From: Luidia sarsii
Taxonomy: Eukaryota > Echinodermata > Asteroidea > Paxillosida > Luidiidae
DNA length: 64,000 nt
Direction of reading: 5' to 3'
NCBI GenBank assembly: GCA_949987565.1
Contig: OX465103.1
Coordinates: forward strand, 26,748,835-26,812,834
A model generated the notes under the pieces. It saw only the letters and a program-made list of their open reading frames with translations. It did not search any database and was not told the DNA's origin. A program made the position numbers and the translations under genes. Positions 1 to 9,600 of this stretch are shown one piece after another; the stretch's first letter is position 1, and each line of letters begins with the position of its first letter.

Positions 1-319
1 TTTACTCTCTTGTACCCATAGTATACCCTTATCGATTTATTTCACAGAAATATATTGTTCCGATTGTTTTAGCAAAATTTTAAAATGATGCATTGTTCAA
101 AAACCCCCGTATGGCGGTCATCGGCGCTGAAAACCCCCCCCCGGCGCGAAGTGGTTAACCACTACATTAATTTGCTACAAACGTCAGTGTCACTCTTTGA
201 ACGGCGATTCAAATTTTGCAGAGACTTTGCGTAACTCCACTATGCAGATTGTCAAGTCTTATCTAAATTAAAACGTGCAAAAATGCCACAAAATAGTATC
301 CTTGGTAGAAGATGTCCAT

Positions 320-505
320 ACAATTTGAACCTGGGATTCGAACCCGCAACTAAGCACGAGCCGGGGGGTTGGATCCCGTCCGGGCTGCCTGAATTTTTTT
401 TTTTTTTTAGCAGGCAACCGGGGCGGACCATAGAGCACCCAGTGCTTATTGGGTCGAGGAGGACAAACCCTGATTGAATTACATTCTCCCTGACGCTAAC
501 ATCAT
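320..505 (+). mobile_element. tRNA-derived SINE, family 1, plus orientation
   Basis: A B-box-like block (GGTTGGATCC) is followed by the shared family body: CGGGCTGCCTGAA, a T run, AGCAGGCAACCGGGG, a GAGCACCCAGTGCTTATTGG arm and the tail AAACCCTGATTGAATTACAT. The same body recurs at 5.5, 15.6, 37.5 and 51.5 kb. A second B-box-like string in reverse orientation lies near 335, so the 5' end is uncertain. Confidence 0.6.
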
Positions 506-627
506 AATTGTATCTATAATCATCATGAGCCTGCCCAGAAACATGCTCTGAAAAACGTTACTTTAGAAATGCCTCACTTCTCCTGGCAAAGTAGGCAGAC
601 CATTTGAAGATACGAGAGGGTTTAATA

Positions 628-960
628 TAATAATAATAATGAGTTTTCTTCTATAGCGCCAAAATCCACCAAAAATTGATGCTCAAGGCACTTTACATTA
701 AAAACTGTTTTACGTCTCCTAAAAGTACAAATTAAGTTCACTATTACGAATGCAATTACAAAAATAAATATACATGCACGTTAAATTGTGAGAATTACAC
801 ACATGCTCAAAAGAGACGAAAAATCCTTAGATTACAAACATCAAATATAAAACACCAGTCATTCAATCCTAAAAACAGATCAGACAAGTTATACAATACG
901 AATATACTGTACATCAAATTCATTAACCCCAACCAGCACCGAAACCACAATCAACCACAC
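628..960. other. AT-rich intronic DNA with a common dispersed-repeat fragment
   Basis: A short (TAA) run leads into a block reading tatagcgcc... then ctcaaggcactttaca. A block of this kind occurs as a dispersed repeat end in many animal genomes. The remainder is plain AT-rich intron with no coding signal. Confidence 0.4.
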
Positions 961-1094
961 ATGGCCCTTCCCGCGGGAGGACAAGGGCCACGCACCAGGA
1001 CACCCTCACAGCGGGGCCCTTGTGGTGACCCATGGCACGTGAGACCACACCCCAGCGGAGAGTCCAGAATCGCGATAACAAACTGGGGACTCAC

Positions 1095-1244
1095 ATTCGA
1101 CGTTGACAAATCCGCTGGCCATGATTTCGCTGTGCTCGTTGACGGCCAGGCAGAGATACACAGCGCTGTCCTCCGTCATGGCATTAGTGTACTCCACACG
1201 ACCACCGCCAACTCCCTCTGTGATGGTCACCCTCGGATTGTCAG
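1095..1244 (-). CDS. L1CAM-family gene: Ig4, C-terminal half
   Basis: This is a 150-nt exon, phase 1 at both ends, with acceptor tctgcgctcag and donor gtgagt. It encodes ADNPRVTITEGVGGGRVEY, then AMTEDSAVYLCLAVNEHS with the second cysteine and IMASGFVNVE. The A-V-Y-x-C-x-x-x-N-E-H sequence is the Ig4 F/G-strand pattern of this family. The rest of the gene, starting with Ig5, continues beyond the left end; no further exon was recognised between 1 and 1094. Confidence 0.92.
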
Positions 1245-1890
1245 CTGAGCGCAGAGAAAAAGAAAAAAAGACACCCACAAAACAAACATTAACACAGGCT
1301 CTGACCGTAAATAAAACTGGGTAGTATTAGTAGGGCCATCAGACTTAAATCTCAACTGGCCAGCAATTTTTTTTTTTTTTTTTTCCCCCACTGGCCTGCA
1401 ATTGTCACTTCTGCAGTCTAACAAGCCGTGGGCATCGCAGTGTCGATTTTCCTTTTAGATGAGGGAGAGATGATCAATCAGCGACAGTCCTAGCACGATT
1501 ATGATGAGTCTAACATAGACAGTCTCCCTCATATACAGCAGAGAGATAGGGAACGCTCAGTAGGGTATCGTAGTCTCATTCAATGGTGTGTATTACACCC
1601 GTATTCTGCTTCCTAATCAATTCTTCTGTTTTGTGGAACTAATCGCAAGCCGCACATCATTTGGCAATGCAGCCTTTCAGATCATTTTCTTTTGGCGTAA
1701 TGAAAGGGCTCTCATCTGAATCGAGACCCCATGAGTAGGCAATCGCCCAGAGCACCGAGCATGGTGTAAATCATGCGTTGTGTCGGTCAAACCCTCCTCG
1801 GGCGACTGTGTGAGCGTTAGGATTAAGAGAGCCAAAAGCACCCCTGATTACCGGGCCATTAAAAAATGTCACGCCAAATCAATTCCTCCA

Positions 1891-2388
1891 GGTTTCTGTT
1901 TAGGACCTTCAGGTCTCTGTTTAGGACCTTCAGGTCTCTATCTAAGACCTTCAGGTCTCTATCTAAGACCTTCAGGTCTCTATCTAAGACCTTCAGGACT
2001 CTATCTAAGACCTTCAGGTCTCTATCTAAGACCTTCAGGACTCTATCTAAGACCTTCAGGTCTCTATCTAAGACCTTCAGGTCTCTATCTAAGACCTTCA
2101 GGACTCTATCTAAGACCTTCAGGACTCTATCTAAGACCTTCAGGTCTCTATCTAAGACCTTCAGGTCTCTATCTAAGACCTTCAGGTCTCTATCTAAGAC
2201 CTTCAGGTCTCTATCTAAGACCTTCAGGTCTCTATCTAAGACCTTCAGGACTCTATCTAAGACCTTCAGGACTCTATCTAAGACCTTCAGGTCTCTATCT
2301 AAGACCTTCAGGACTCTATCTAAGACCTTCAGGTCTCTATCTAAGACCTTCAGGTCTCTATCTAAGACCTTACGGTCTCTGTGGGAGA
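1891..2388. repeat. 21-bp minisatellite, array 1
   Basis: There are about 23-24 tandem units of 21 bp. Each unit has the stem AGGTCT, a 7-nt spacer CTATCTA, and the stem AGACCT, plus two bases. Units differ mainly at one site (ggtct versus ggact). Because 21 is a multiple of three, it is open in two plus-strand frames, giving runs of GLYLRPS and SKTFRSL; these are by-products, not genes. The array lies inside the Ig4 intron. Confidence 0.95.
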
Positions 2389-2460
2389 GGGGGGTCTAAA
2401 AAAGTCAGTATTTCACCTTAAGATGTGCGTCTTTAGGACTTTTGGAAGTCCTAACTTAAT

Positions 2461-3060
2461 TTCTGGCGGGTTTTTTTTTTGGTCACACTTTTCGAAACAC
2501 CCATGGTGGCTCACTGACATGCCTGAAGTGCGAATGAAATTTGTTTCCCTTTGAAATTTAAACCAGCAAAGTGGGTCATAGTGTGTGACTAGGCCTTATT
2601 AAGCCAGTGTACACAAAATTGAAACTAGCCCGTCACCACACAGTGAACACCATTGTCTCCCCTCTGTGGCTTGTGATGATCAACTTCGCTCCTAATTTGG
2701 CCAACATCTGTCGAGGGTGTCCTCTTCCTGAACATTTGAGTGGTCTTTTTTTTTTTTTTTTTATTCGGATGAAATGGGGAGCAACGACCCGGAACGTGAC
2801 TCAAGGGGGGTCGAGTTACTGATGCTCGAGTTACTGTCAAGCAAAACTGCTTCGTTTTGATACTAGACGGCTTGTCCAATTGACAGTGACTGATTGAAGG
2901 GAGGGCGCCGATCAGGTCTGTGGTAATGACAGGTGCTTGGTATTCCCAAACGTCTGCGCTGAATCCTGTTTGCTGACGCAGATGGTTGAATTCTGCAATA
3001 ATGGCCAAGCCTGATTTCCCGTTATTCACCATCAGGGGCTAGAACTTCGTTAGACAGAAC
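2461..3060. other. Unique intronic DNA, Ig4 intron
   Basis: This stretch contains a 17-base T run near 2745 and no recognisable repeat or exon. A minus-strand open frame of 135 codons here lacks domain features and splice context and is not called. Confidence 0.4.
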
Positions 3061-3456
3061 CTTGAGGTCCAGTCTCGGTCCAGGACCTAAAAGTCTCACC
3101 TTAGGTCCTTAGGTGCTCAGTCGAGAGCCTTATGATCTCTCTCCGTGGTGTAGGATCTCAAGGTTTCTTGCTAGGAACTTAAGGGCTTAGTTGTGAACCT
3201 TCAGCCCTCAGACTTTGAGGCCTCTGTCTTAGGACCTCGAGGCCTCTGTCTTAGGACTTTGAGGCCTCTGTCGTAGGTCTTTGAAGCCTCTGTCTTAGGA
3301 CCTTGAGGCCTCTGTCTTAGGACTTTGAGGCCTCTGTCTTAGGACCTTGAGGCCTCTGTCTTAGGACTTGAGGCCTCTGTCTTAGGACTTTGAGGCCTCT
3401 GTCTTAGGACCTTTCATGAGGTCTCTGTCTTAGGACTTTGAGGCCTCTGTCTGAGG
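3061..3456. repeat. 21-bp minisatellite, array 2 (left part)
   Basis: Degenerate units turn into a regular ~21-bp repeat of the form GAGGCCTCTGTCTTAGGACTT from about 3205. The unit is clearly related to array 1. The array stops at a hAT-like insertion and resumes at 4745 on the other side. Confidence 0.9.
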
Positions 3457-4744
3457 TAAGCATCGTCGATATTGGGATTTTCAAATATCGATATATCGGC
3501 GAAAAAATATCGATATTATCGATATATCGATTTTTTTCACGCGTACTAATTGGATTATGAAATAAAAACTTAGCGTTACTTTCAAGGAGGGGTGCGTAAG
3601 TTTTGATGTTCACAACCACAACGAGCTCATTACTTTGCGTTCCTATCTTGCTGGGGGACGTTCGTACATGTAGTTGTGAACCCCAAACACGACGGGTGTG
3701 TAAGCAGCGACTTGTGTCGCCGACCCTTACCTTTGCAAGATGAACAAAGTGTGTAATACTACGACGTTGGTTCTTGACCCAATTGAATGCAGTTGACGTT
3801 TCAGTCATGGTTATCAATGTGAAAATAAAAAACACATTATTTGCACCTAAAATACTCTCCAATTAATGCAACTAGTAAGATTGTATTTTGTTTTGACTAA
3901 TCAGCCCTAAAAATCCAGATTTGAACTTTCACACGTGGTTTATAATTGCAATCTTTATTTTAGCAAAATTTATGCTAATGAATGCGCAGTCCCGAGGTGA
4001 TCTGTACGTCGTGCGCAGGCATGAAAAAGGTCACCTGCTCAGAGATTCTCTGAAAGAAAAATAAGCATTTTTGCTTTATCGGGGTTAAGTTTGCTCCGGT
4101 GCGATGTTACGATGGAGCCAGCAACAACGTTCGACTTTCTTATTTATTTACGAAACAGACAGCGCGCGGCGCTTGCTGTTGCACTCAAAATAAACAAAAA
4201 ACGTACGCTCCGCAGCGTGTGCAGTGCATGCACTGCACTGTTGTACGCAGTGTACGGTACAAATACTGTACAACGATTCCACGGAGCCATATACACTGTA
4301 CATCGGAGCTGTAACGAGGTTGCAAGGTTGCGTGCACGAGGTTGCGTGCACGAGGTTGCGTGCACGAGGTTGCCGGTATGGTGCCCGTCTAACCTATTAA
4401 GTGTAGCCAACTGGGGAACCAGTCTACAACTCAGATCCACGCGCTGTATAAATCTAGCACGCTCTGCTGTAGTGAGCGTTTCATCATGTATATCCTGAAT
4501 TCTAACGGCATCAGAACGTTAAAACGACGCTCAAGGTATTACCGATTTACCGATCATATCACCGATATCGTTCCTCAATCTGCCCATTTCGATATATCGC
4601 CCATTTCGATATTTTCGATATTTTCGATATATCGAAAAATTCGATATTTTCGATATATCGGAATGAGTAAAAAATAAATATCGCCGATATCGATATCAAA
4701 ATGATATCGATATATCGAAAATATCGATATATCGACGGTGCTTA
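3457..4744. mobile_element. Non-autonomous hAT-like DNA transposon inside a minisatellite
   Basis: The 1,288-bp insertion starts TAAGCATCGTCGATAT and ends with the inverted copy TAAGCACCGTCGATAT (15 of 16 identical). It is flanked by a perfect 8-bp direct repeat, GTCTGAGG, at 3449-3456 and 4745-4752. Eight-base target duplications are characteristic of hAT elements. Sub-terminal DNA is full of ATCGATAT/TATCGATA motifs on both sides. The interior has no transposase; it holds three copies of a 14-bp unit (GTTGCGTGCACGAG) near 4330-4372 and only short open frames. Removing it restores one continuous 21-bp array. Confidence 0.88.
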
Positions 4745-4930
4745 GTCTGAGGACTTTGAGGCCTCTGTCTTAGGACCTCGAGGTCTCTGTCAAGGACCTT
4801 GAGGCCTCTGTCTTAGGACTTTGAGACCTCTGTCTTAGGACTTTGAGACCTCTGTCTTAGGACTTTGAGGCCTCTGTCTGAGGACCTTGAGGTCTCTGTC
4901 AAGGACCTTAAGGTCTGGGTGGGGGAGGGG
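4745..4930. repeat. 21-bp minisatellite, array 2 (right part)
   Basis: This continues the array interrupted at 3456, with units of GAGGCCTCTGTCTTAGGACTT type. It ends in a GTGGGGGAGG run. The 60 bases after it (to about 5000) resemble the 60 bases that follow array 1 (2391-2450), sharing cagtatttcacct and gtctttaggac-like blocks, so array and flank were duplicated together. Confidence 0.85.
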
Positions 4931-5020
4931 GAGGTGGGCCTCAAGAAGACAGTATTTCACCTGAAGATTTTGGTCTTTAAGACCTTTTTGGAGGTCTCCG
5001 TAGAGGCAGATATTACTCAC

Positions 5021-5158
5021 CAAGGGTGGCGCTGGGCATGCCGTTGACCAGCCAGGTAACTGAAGGGACAGGAATACCAGCAGCCTCACAGACCAGCTCC
5101 CCATCGCCTCCAATGACAATATTGATATCCTCCGGATGGTTGATCCAGTAAGGATCGG
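5021..5158 (-). CDS. L1CAM-family gene: Ig4, N-terminal half
   Basis: This is a 138-nt exon, phase 1 at both ends, with acceptor ttgtctgcag and donor gtgagt. It encodes SDPYWINHPEDINIVIGG, then DGELVCEAAG with the first cysteine, IPVPSVTWLVNG with the tryptophan, and MPSATLG. The PYW motif followed by a G-D-G-E/R-L-V-C strand is diagnostic of Ig4 in the L1 family. Minisatellite DNA begins about 100 bases past the donor. Confidence 0.93.
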
Positions 5159-5509
5159 CTGCAGACAAAAAAACACAACATGTTATGAACGATGTAAAAC
5201 TTTTTTTTTCCCAGGATCCGTTTTACCTCCTGGCATGTAGGGGAGCAATGTAGTCCCCCCACCTGGATCTGGGCCCAATTTCATAGAGCTGCACATGTGT
5301 GAAAACCTGCTGATAATGAAATTTCTTCCCTGGTTACAACGAGATTGCCAACCACATGTCACTCGACTTGTAGTCCAATATTTGGTGCTTGGCATGAAAC
5401 ACAATTAGAACTTCAGCTGGCGACCCGATTCTACAGGGGAGGTTTTTTTTTCACCCTTCAGCAAATTTTGATGCACCTCTATGAGAATCAGAATCAATGC
5501 TCCAATAGA

Positions 5510-5660
5510 ATCAGAATCGGAAAGCGGGAGTCGAGGGTTCGAGTCCCGCCCGAGCTGTCTGAATTTTTTTCTGCCAGGCATCGGGCAAAGCACTGAGGAC
5601 TCGGTGCTTATCACGTCGAGCAGGGAAAACCCTCATTGGACTGTCACAACTTTCGATGGG
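5510..5660 (+). mobile_element. tRNA-derived SINE, family 1, plus orientation
   Basis: This copy has a perfect B box in GGGTTCGAGTCCCG, preceded by AAAGCGGGAGTCGA and followed by CGAGCTGTCTGAATTTTTTT, the GGCATCGGGCAAAGCACTGAG arm and GGAAAACCCTCATTG. It sits in the intron between the Ig3 and Ig4 exons, about 100 bp from the Ig3 donor. Confidence 0.75.
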
Positions 5661-5761
5661 TTATCCATCGTAAGTTGGGTTATGATGCATCGTAAGGCCT
5701 TCCGTGGATTCTGCCCTGGGTCTGGTACCCCAGGACACTCGGTGCTGCGTGCCACACTTAC

Positions 5762-5949
5762 ACTTGACAGTGACCTGTGAGGAGGAGCTGGTGTCGACCC
5801 CCCAGCCGTTGCCGGCCGTGCACGTGTAGGTGCCGGCGTCGTTCTCGTTGATGTCGCTGATGACCAGCTCCTGGTTGTAGCTCTCGTATCTCACGCGGTC
5901 CGCGGGTAGCGATTCCCCTTCCTTGCTCCAGGTAATGTTGGGCGTCGGG
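5762..5949 (-). CDS. L1CAM-family gene: Ig3, C-terminal half
   Basis: This is a 188-nt exon, phase 2 in and phase 1 out, with acceptor taatcctccag and donor gtaagt. It encodes PTPNITWSKEGESLPADR with the Ig3 tryptophan, then QELVISDINENDAGTYTC with the second cysteine, TAGNGWGVDTSSSS and the last strand QVTVK. The D-A-G-T-Y-T-C motif is the classical Ig F-strand. One N-glycosylation sequon (NIT) is visible before the tryptophan. Confidence 0.93.
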
Positions 5950-6156
5950 CTGGAGGATTAAGGAACAGAATAAAAAAAACCCGGTAGCTTTAATAGCCAG
6001 GGAAACCTTCAGCTCCCACGGTTTGTGGGAGAATGTCTCACGACAGACCGTATTCGAGGAAACAGGGCAAAGACGCACACAGATTGGTTGAAAATCAAGG
6101 TGTCAGCCTTTCATAGAGACGGGACCATAGAGGCAGACATACACCAGGATTGGGTA

Positions 6157-6375
6157 CACATGGAGGGAACTAAACTGGACATGGAGGGAACTAGAGAGGA
6201 TGGGGCTACACATGGAGGGAACTAGAGAGGATGGGGCTACACATGGAGGGAACTAGAGAGGATGGGGCTACACATGGAGGGAACTAGAGAGGATGGGGCT
6301 ACACATGGAGAGAACTAGAGAGGATGGGCTACACATGGAGGGAACTAGAGAGGATGGGCTACATATGGAAGGAAC
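6157..6375. repeat. 31-bp minisatellite in the Ig3 intron
   Basis: About seven units of acatggagggaactagagag plus gatggggctac occur here; later units lose one G and are 30 bp. The array lies only about 65 bp from the Ig3 N-terminal exon donor and occupies nearly half of the 489-bp intron. Confidence 0.93.
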
Positions 6376-6438
6376 CAATAGCCATAGCCGTAGCCAGAGC
6401 CCAAGCCCATGTTTTGAGTTGCATTTGGGGAAACTTAC

Positions 6439-6544
6439 TATCCCTCCGCGATGCACTTCAGGCGAAGGACTTTGGTCCGGAAGGCAGTGACACTGGATTC
6501 AGGCTTGTACACTAGTCTTGCAGGTCTCTTGATGACATTTTCAA
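6439..6544 (-). CDS. L1CAM-family gene: Ig3, N-terminal half
   Basis: This is a 106-nt exon, phase 1 in and phase 2 out, with acceptor attttttcag and donor gtaagt. It encodes VENVIKRPARLVYKPES, then TAFRTKVLRLKCIAEG with the first Ig3 cysteine. Its last two bases, TA, join the C of the next exon to make Tyr in the turn GYPTPNITW. It is the same length and phase as the Ig1 N-terminal exon, although the intron falls about four residues earlier relative to the tryptophan. No long ORF marks it, but both junctions and the frame agree with neighbours. Confidence 0.88.
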
Positions 6545-7116
6545 CTGAAAAAATAAATAGGACAAAAACAAGGGTTTTTGGCACTTTACACAAGTCAGCA
6601 CTGGAAAAAAAAATAAAGCCATATCTGAATCTGATGACTATGGCTTGAAGTTAGGTACAAGTCTATGGAAACTGCCAGCTGTGTCAAGTTCCCCGCATCC
6701 CCAGAGGTAAACAGTACCAATGCCTTCCTCTCACAGAGACGGCACCAGACTGCTTGGCTTCAATTTGGTTCCAATGGCCTTTTTGACCAAACCCCGGGAT
6801 CAGGCTCACCCCCCCCCCCTCAAAAAAAAAATTAAATAATTCAGGCCGTGGTTTGTCGCAGAATTTTCAGGGTCTGATGCTCAGCTTTAAACCTATATGC
6901 TGTGGTCCAAAACCACTTTGTTCAGTGATTGCTATATTCAAGAAACAAAACTGAACCTTGAGCCCAAGGCTAAGCCTTGTTTCACGCAGGGCCTTTGCTT
7001 TGAGGGGAAGCAGAACCAAAATTGGTGACAAAGTACCCTCAAGGATGGATAGATTCCGGTTCAATATGATTATCCAAGTCTTGGAGGTACCCTTATGGAT
7101 GGCATACAAACCAAAA

Positions 7117-7262
7117 CGTTGACAGGAGTAATAGGTTTGCGGTGATACCATGAAAAAAAAAAATCTTTTGTGAGTGTGTTTGGTTTTGAAAAGAACCACA
7201 CACACTCACAAAAGAGAACTTTGCATGGTGTGACCGCAAATTTATTACTCCTGCTATTCCCA
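7117..7262. mobile_element. Foldback (hairpin) element in the Ig2-Ig3 intron
   Basis: Outer arms read aggagtaataggtttgcggtg and, inverted, aggagtaataaatttgcggtc. An inner near-perfect palindrome (cttttgtgagtgtgt ... acacacactcacaaaag) surrounds ggttttgaaaagaacc. The end motif ATGGTGTCACCGCAAAT recurs near 12330, 37910 and 48345, so this is one member of a family. Confidence 0.7.
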
Positions 7263-7456
7263 ACATGAAAACCTTCAAATCTCAAAAAAATCTGCTTAGG
7301 GACTTGAAAGACCAAAATGCAAACAGCAAAGGTTCTCGAGACCCTGAAGTTCCTATCATCCCAGAGCCTCCGAGAAAGGGTCCGGGCCAGGATCGAAAAA
7401 ACAAAAAAACAAACGAAAACCGGGGGCCTCCTCTTGAAATTGTCCAGAGAACGCAC

Positions 7457-7753
7457 CTTGCCGGACGACAATCTCCTTCTTGGGCGACAGGATCTGGAAG
7501 CGGAGCTTGTCGTTCTTGACGTTGCACTGGTACTTGCCCATGTCGCTAAGCTTGATGTTGGAGAAGCGGAGGTTGAAGTTGGGGTCGATGCTGACCCGGT
7601 TGTCCAGGACAATCTTGTTGCCGGGGTCGGCGTCGTCGGTCCAGAAGACGGACGGGACCGGCATGCTGTCCTGCTGGTTGCACGGGATGCTGGCCAGCTC
7701 ACCCTCCTGGAAGGTATAGATGGTCTCCTCTGTCTCGATGAAGGGATCCGTGA
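7457..7753 (-). CDS. L1CAM-family gene: Ig2 (single exon)
   Basis: This 297-nt exon is phase 1 at both ends and contains all of Ig2 as a self-contained module. The acceptor is cttactccag; the donor is gtgcgt, a slightly weaker site. The domain starts TDPFIETEETIYTFQEG and has its first cysteine in SIPCNQQ, tryptophan in SVFWTDD, and second cysteine in GKYQCNV. It ends SPKKEIVVRQ. In L1-family proteins Ig1-Ig4 fold into a horseshoe, with Ig2 touching Ig3; the short Ig2-Ig3 linker seen here, RQ followed by VENVIK, is compatible. The other three Ig domains in this window are each split over two exons, so this one has either lost or never had the internal intron. Confidence 0.93.
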
Positions 7754-8317
7754 CTGGAGTAAGAGGCAAGCAAGAGAAGAAGAAAAAAAACCACTCAAGT
7801 CTCAAGACAATCCATCGGGGTGCTACCATCAGGGATGTACAGTAAGTCACCGACAAAATGAAAGTCATTTCCTGAAAAATCACTTAAGGCCAATCAATTG
7901 TGCGACTGAGAGATGCGACTGCGAGGGAGCGCATACGCGACCGAGAGATTCACGGCAGGGGTGCAGGCGCCCTTCAGATTTCAGGGTTTTAACAGATAAA
8001 AATGAGCAGTTTGAGATACCTGTTTGACATGAAATAAATAAATTTTTATAAACTAAAAAATCTGGAAATTTCTGGAAGTCTTACATCCCTGCACCTTGTT
8101 ATTTTCATGTTTGCACTTGCCCTGAGAAATAATCAATGAAATGAAATGCAATGAAAGGCTCTGGGTTTCCCCAAAGATCCCACGATCTCACCCGCGAGAG
8201 CTTCTTAGCTGAGCCTTAAGGTGATACAAGATAGGTTGCACGGCACTTTGCGGGCTTGAACGACCAACAATTTTAGATCTCCAAAAAAGCGACCACCAAC
8301 CAAAACAAACAAACTCG

Positions 8318-8370
8318 AGGGCCTGACATTTTGATCCTAGCAGGACCTTTGCTAAAGATCCTGCTGCCAT
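8318..8370 (+). repeat. Fragment of the palindromic GAAACGTCAGGCC repeat family
   Basis: It carries gagggcctgacattttgatcc, tagcaggacctttgct and aaagatcctgctgcc, i.e. both arms of the hairpin in shortened form. Confidence 0.65.
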
Positions 8371-8379
8371 CGAATCAAC

Positions 8380-8649
8380 GTGAGATTTTTACAAATAATC
8401 ACGTTTATTTGCAATGCGATGTTTAAGCCCACGATGCATTGCATGCGCAAGGGCATTTCCTGCCAGCAGCTTACTGCCAGGAAGTGAAGCACGGGGTCTG
8501 TTTACGTTTGGCAGCAAGTCCCGCCATTCCCGCTTGCACAGTGCGACCACATGCTAACCGCAATCGGCTCACGTTTATTTGCGACGTGATTATTTTGCCT
8601 GTGTGGACACGATTCAAATCGCGATTATTTTCATGGTGGGAACGGCCCT
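8380..8649. mobile_element. Truncated MITE-like element with ATCGCGATT-type motifs
   Basis: It ends in GTGGGAACGGCCCT, the inverted form of the start of the 46605-47048 element, and shares dispersed aatcacgattt / gattcaaatcgcgatt motifs with it. No matching left terminus is present. It lies in the intron between Ig1 and Ig2, ending about 140 bp from the Ig1 exon. Confidence 0.55.
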
Positions 8650-8786
8650 ATTATTTGAATACATTATCCCCCACAATAAACATTATCGGCGGCACTTCTT
8701 TTAGTGGAGTCAGCAATTGGTCATCTCTTTTACTTTTAACCACACCACGGACCACCAGACACACACACCGATCATACACTACTTAC

Positions 8787-8959
8787 AGGCAATGACAAAT
8801 TCTATCTTGTTGGAGATGGCTACCCCAAACTGGTTGCTGGCGTAGCACCGGTAGACTCCATTGGTCCTGTAGGAGGGTCTCCGTACGGCTAGGTTGCCGT
8901 CAGACAAGGAGAAGGGATCGTCCAGGACCAAGTCCTCCCCATCCCGCTCCCACCGGTAC
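8787..8959 (-). CDS. L1CAM-family gene: Ig1, C-terminal half
   Basis: This 173-nt exon enters in phase 2 and exits in phase 1, with acceptor tgctttcag and donor gtaagt. It carries the Ig1 tryptophan (TYRWERDGEDL), the strand LSDGNLAVRRPS, and the second cysteine in GVYRCYASNQFG, closing with ISNKIEFVIA. The exon body begins with GTACCG directly after CAG; phase and translation require the junction at 8959. The RCYASNQFG motif matches the Y-x-C-x-A-x-N-x-x-G signature of I-set Ig domains. Confidence 0.92.
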
Positions 8960-9489
8960 CTGAAAGCACAAAAGCATAGTTCGGAGTAACACGCAATTGT
9001 CTTTTTTTGCAAACTGCTTACTACTGCACTGTAAAATGTACATGTAACTACAGTAGTAGAAGTACCGTACACAGTAAAATTTTAATCCGATTTTTGTCCC
9101 CGTTAGCTGGGGGTGGCTGGATTCATTTCACACTCCCAGCAATCTCCCTCACCCCATCCCTCCACCTCGGTCCCGATACAGCGCATCCTTCCTCTTCAGC
9201 CCAACCCTCCTACTCTCCTCCTCCTACTTCCTTCTTCCATCACCTCTTTGGTCGTCCCCTTCTCCTCCAACCGTCCGCCTCAAAATCTCAAACGGCCTCT
9301 TCAAAACATGATCATCATCCTTCCTCTACCAATGTCCATACCAACGCACCCCGTTTGCCTTCGACAACTGATACGTCAATTCTTCCAAGCCTGTCATCAA
9401 AATGCACTAAAAATATGTCAGAATCAAATTTTAGGAGGTTCCCCTTTCGTCTTATTTGTCCACTCATGTATTTGAGTCATGTAGCCTCT

Positions 9490-9600
9490 GATGAAGGTCC
9501 TGCTAGGATTGAAACGTTAGGCCATTAACTAGCAATTTTACGTTTTACCACAGGTCCAACAGGTTGGTAAGCAGTTAGCGACAGATTGACATGTTTTCCT
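9490..9600 (+). mobile_element. GAAACGTCAGGCC-family copy with a hammerhead-like core
   Basis: The copy reads CTGATGA, then a 16-nt stem-loop segment (AGGTCCTGCTAGGATT), then GAAAC, then the family tail with ggtaagcagttagcgaca. The order CUGAUGA / helix II / GAAA is the conserved core of hammerhead ribozymes. Most other copies in the window have TTTGAGA in place of CTGATGA. The left side is a 300-bp pyrimidine-rich stretch (9130-9420). Confidence 0.6.

Noticed and set aside
320..345. A tRNA gene suggested by gggattcgaaccc
   Set aside because: Only a B-box-like string is present; no acceptor stem or anticodon arm can be folded, and the surroundings are SINE.
1780..2421. Plus-strand 213- and 177-codon frames of GLYLRPS or SKTFRSL repeats
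   Set aside because: They are translations of a 21-bp minisatellite inside an intron of the minus-strand gene; the period being a multiple of three explains the open frame.
1891..4930. CRISPR-like repeat array
   Set aside because: Repeats are contiguous with no spacers, and the DNA is from an animal genome.
6268..6456. Minus-strand frame rich in SSLVPSMCSP
   Set aside because: It is the 31-bp minisatellite read in reverse, running into the true Ig3 exon in the wrong frame.
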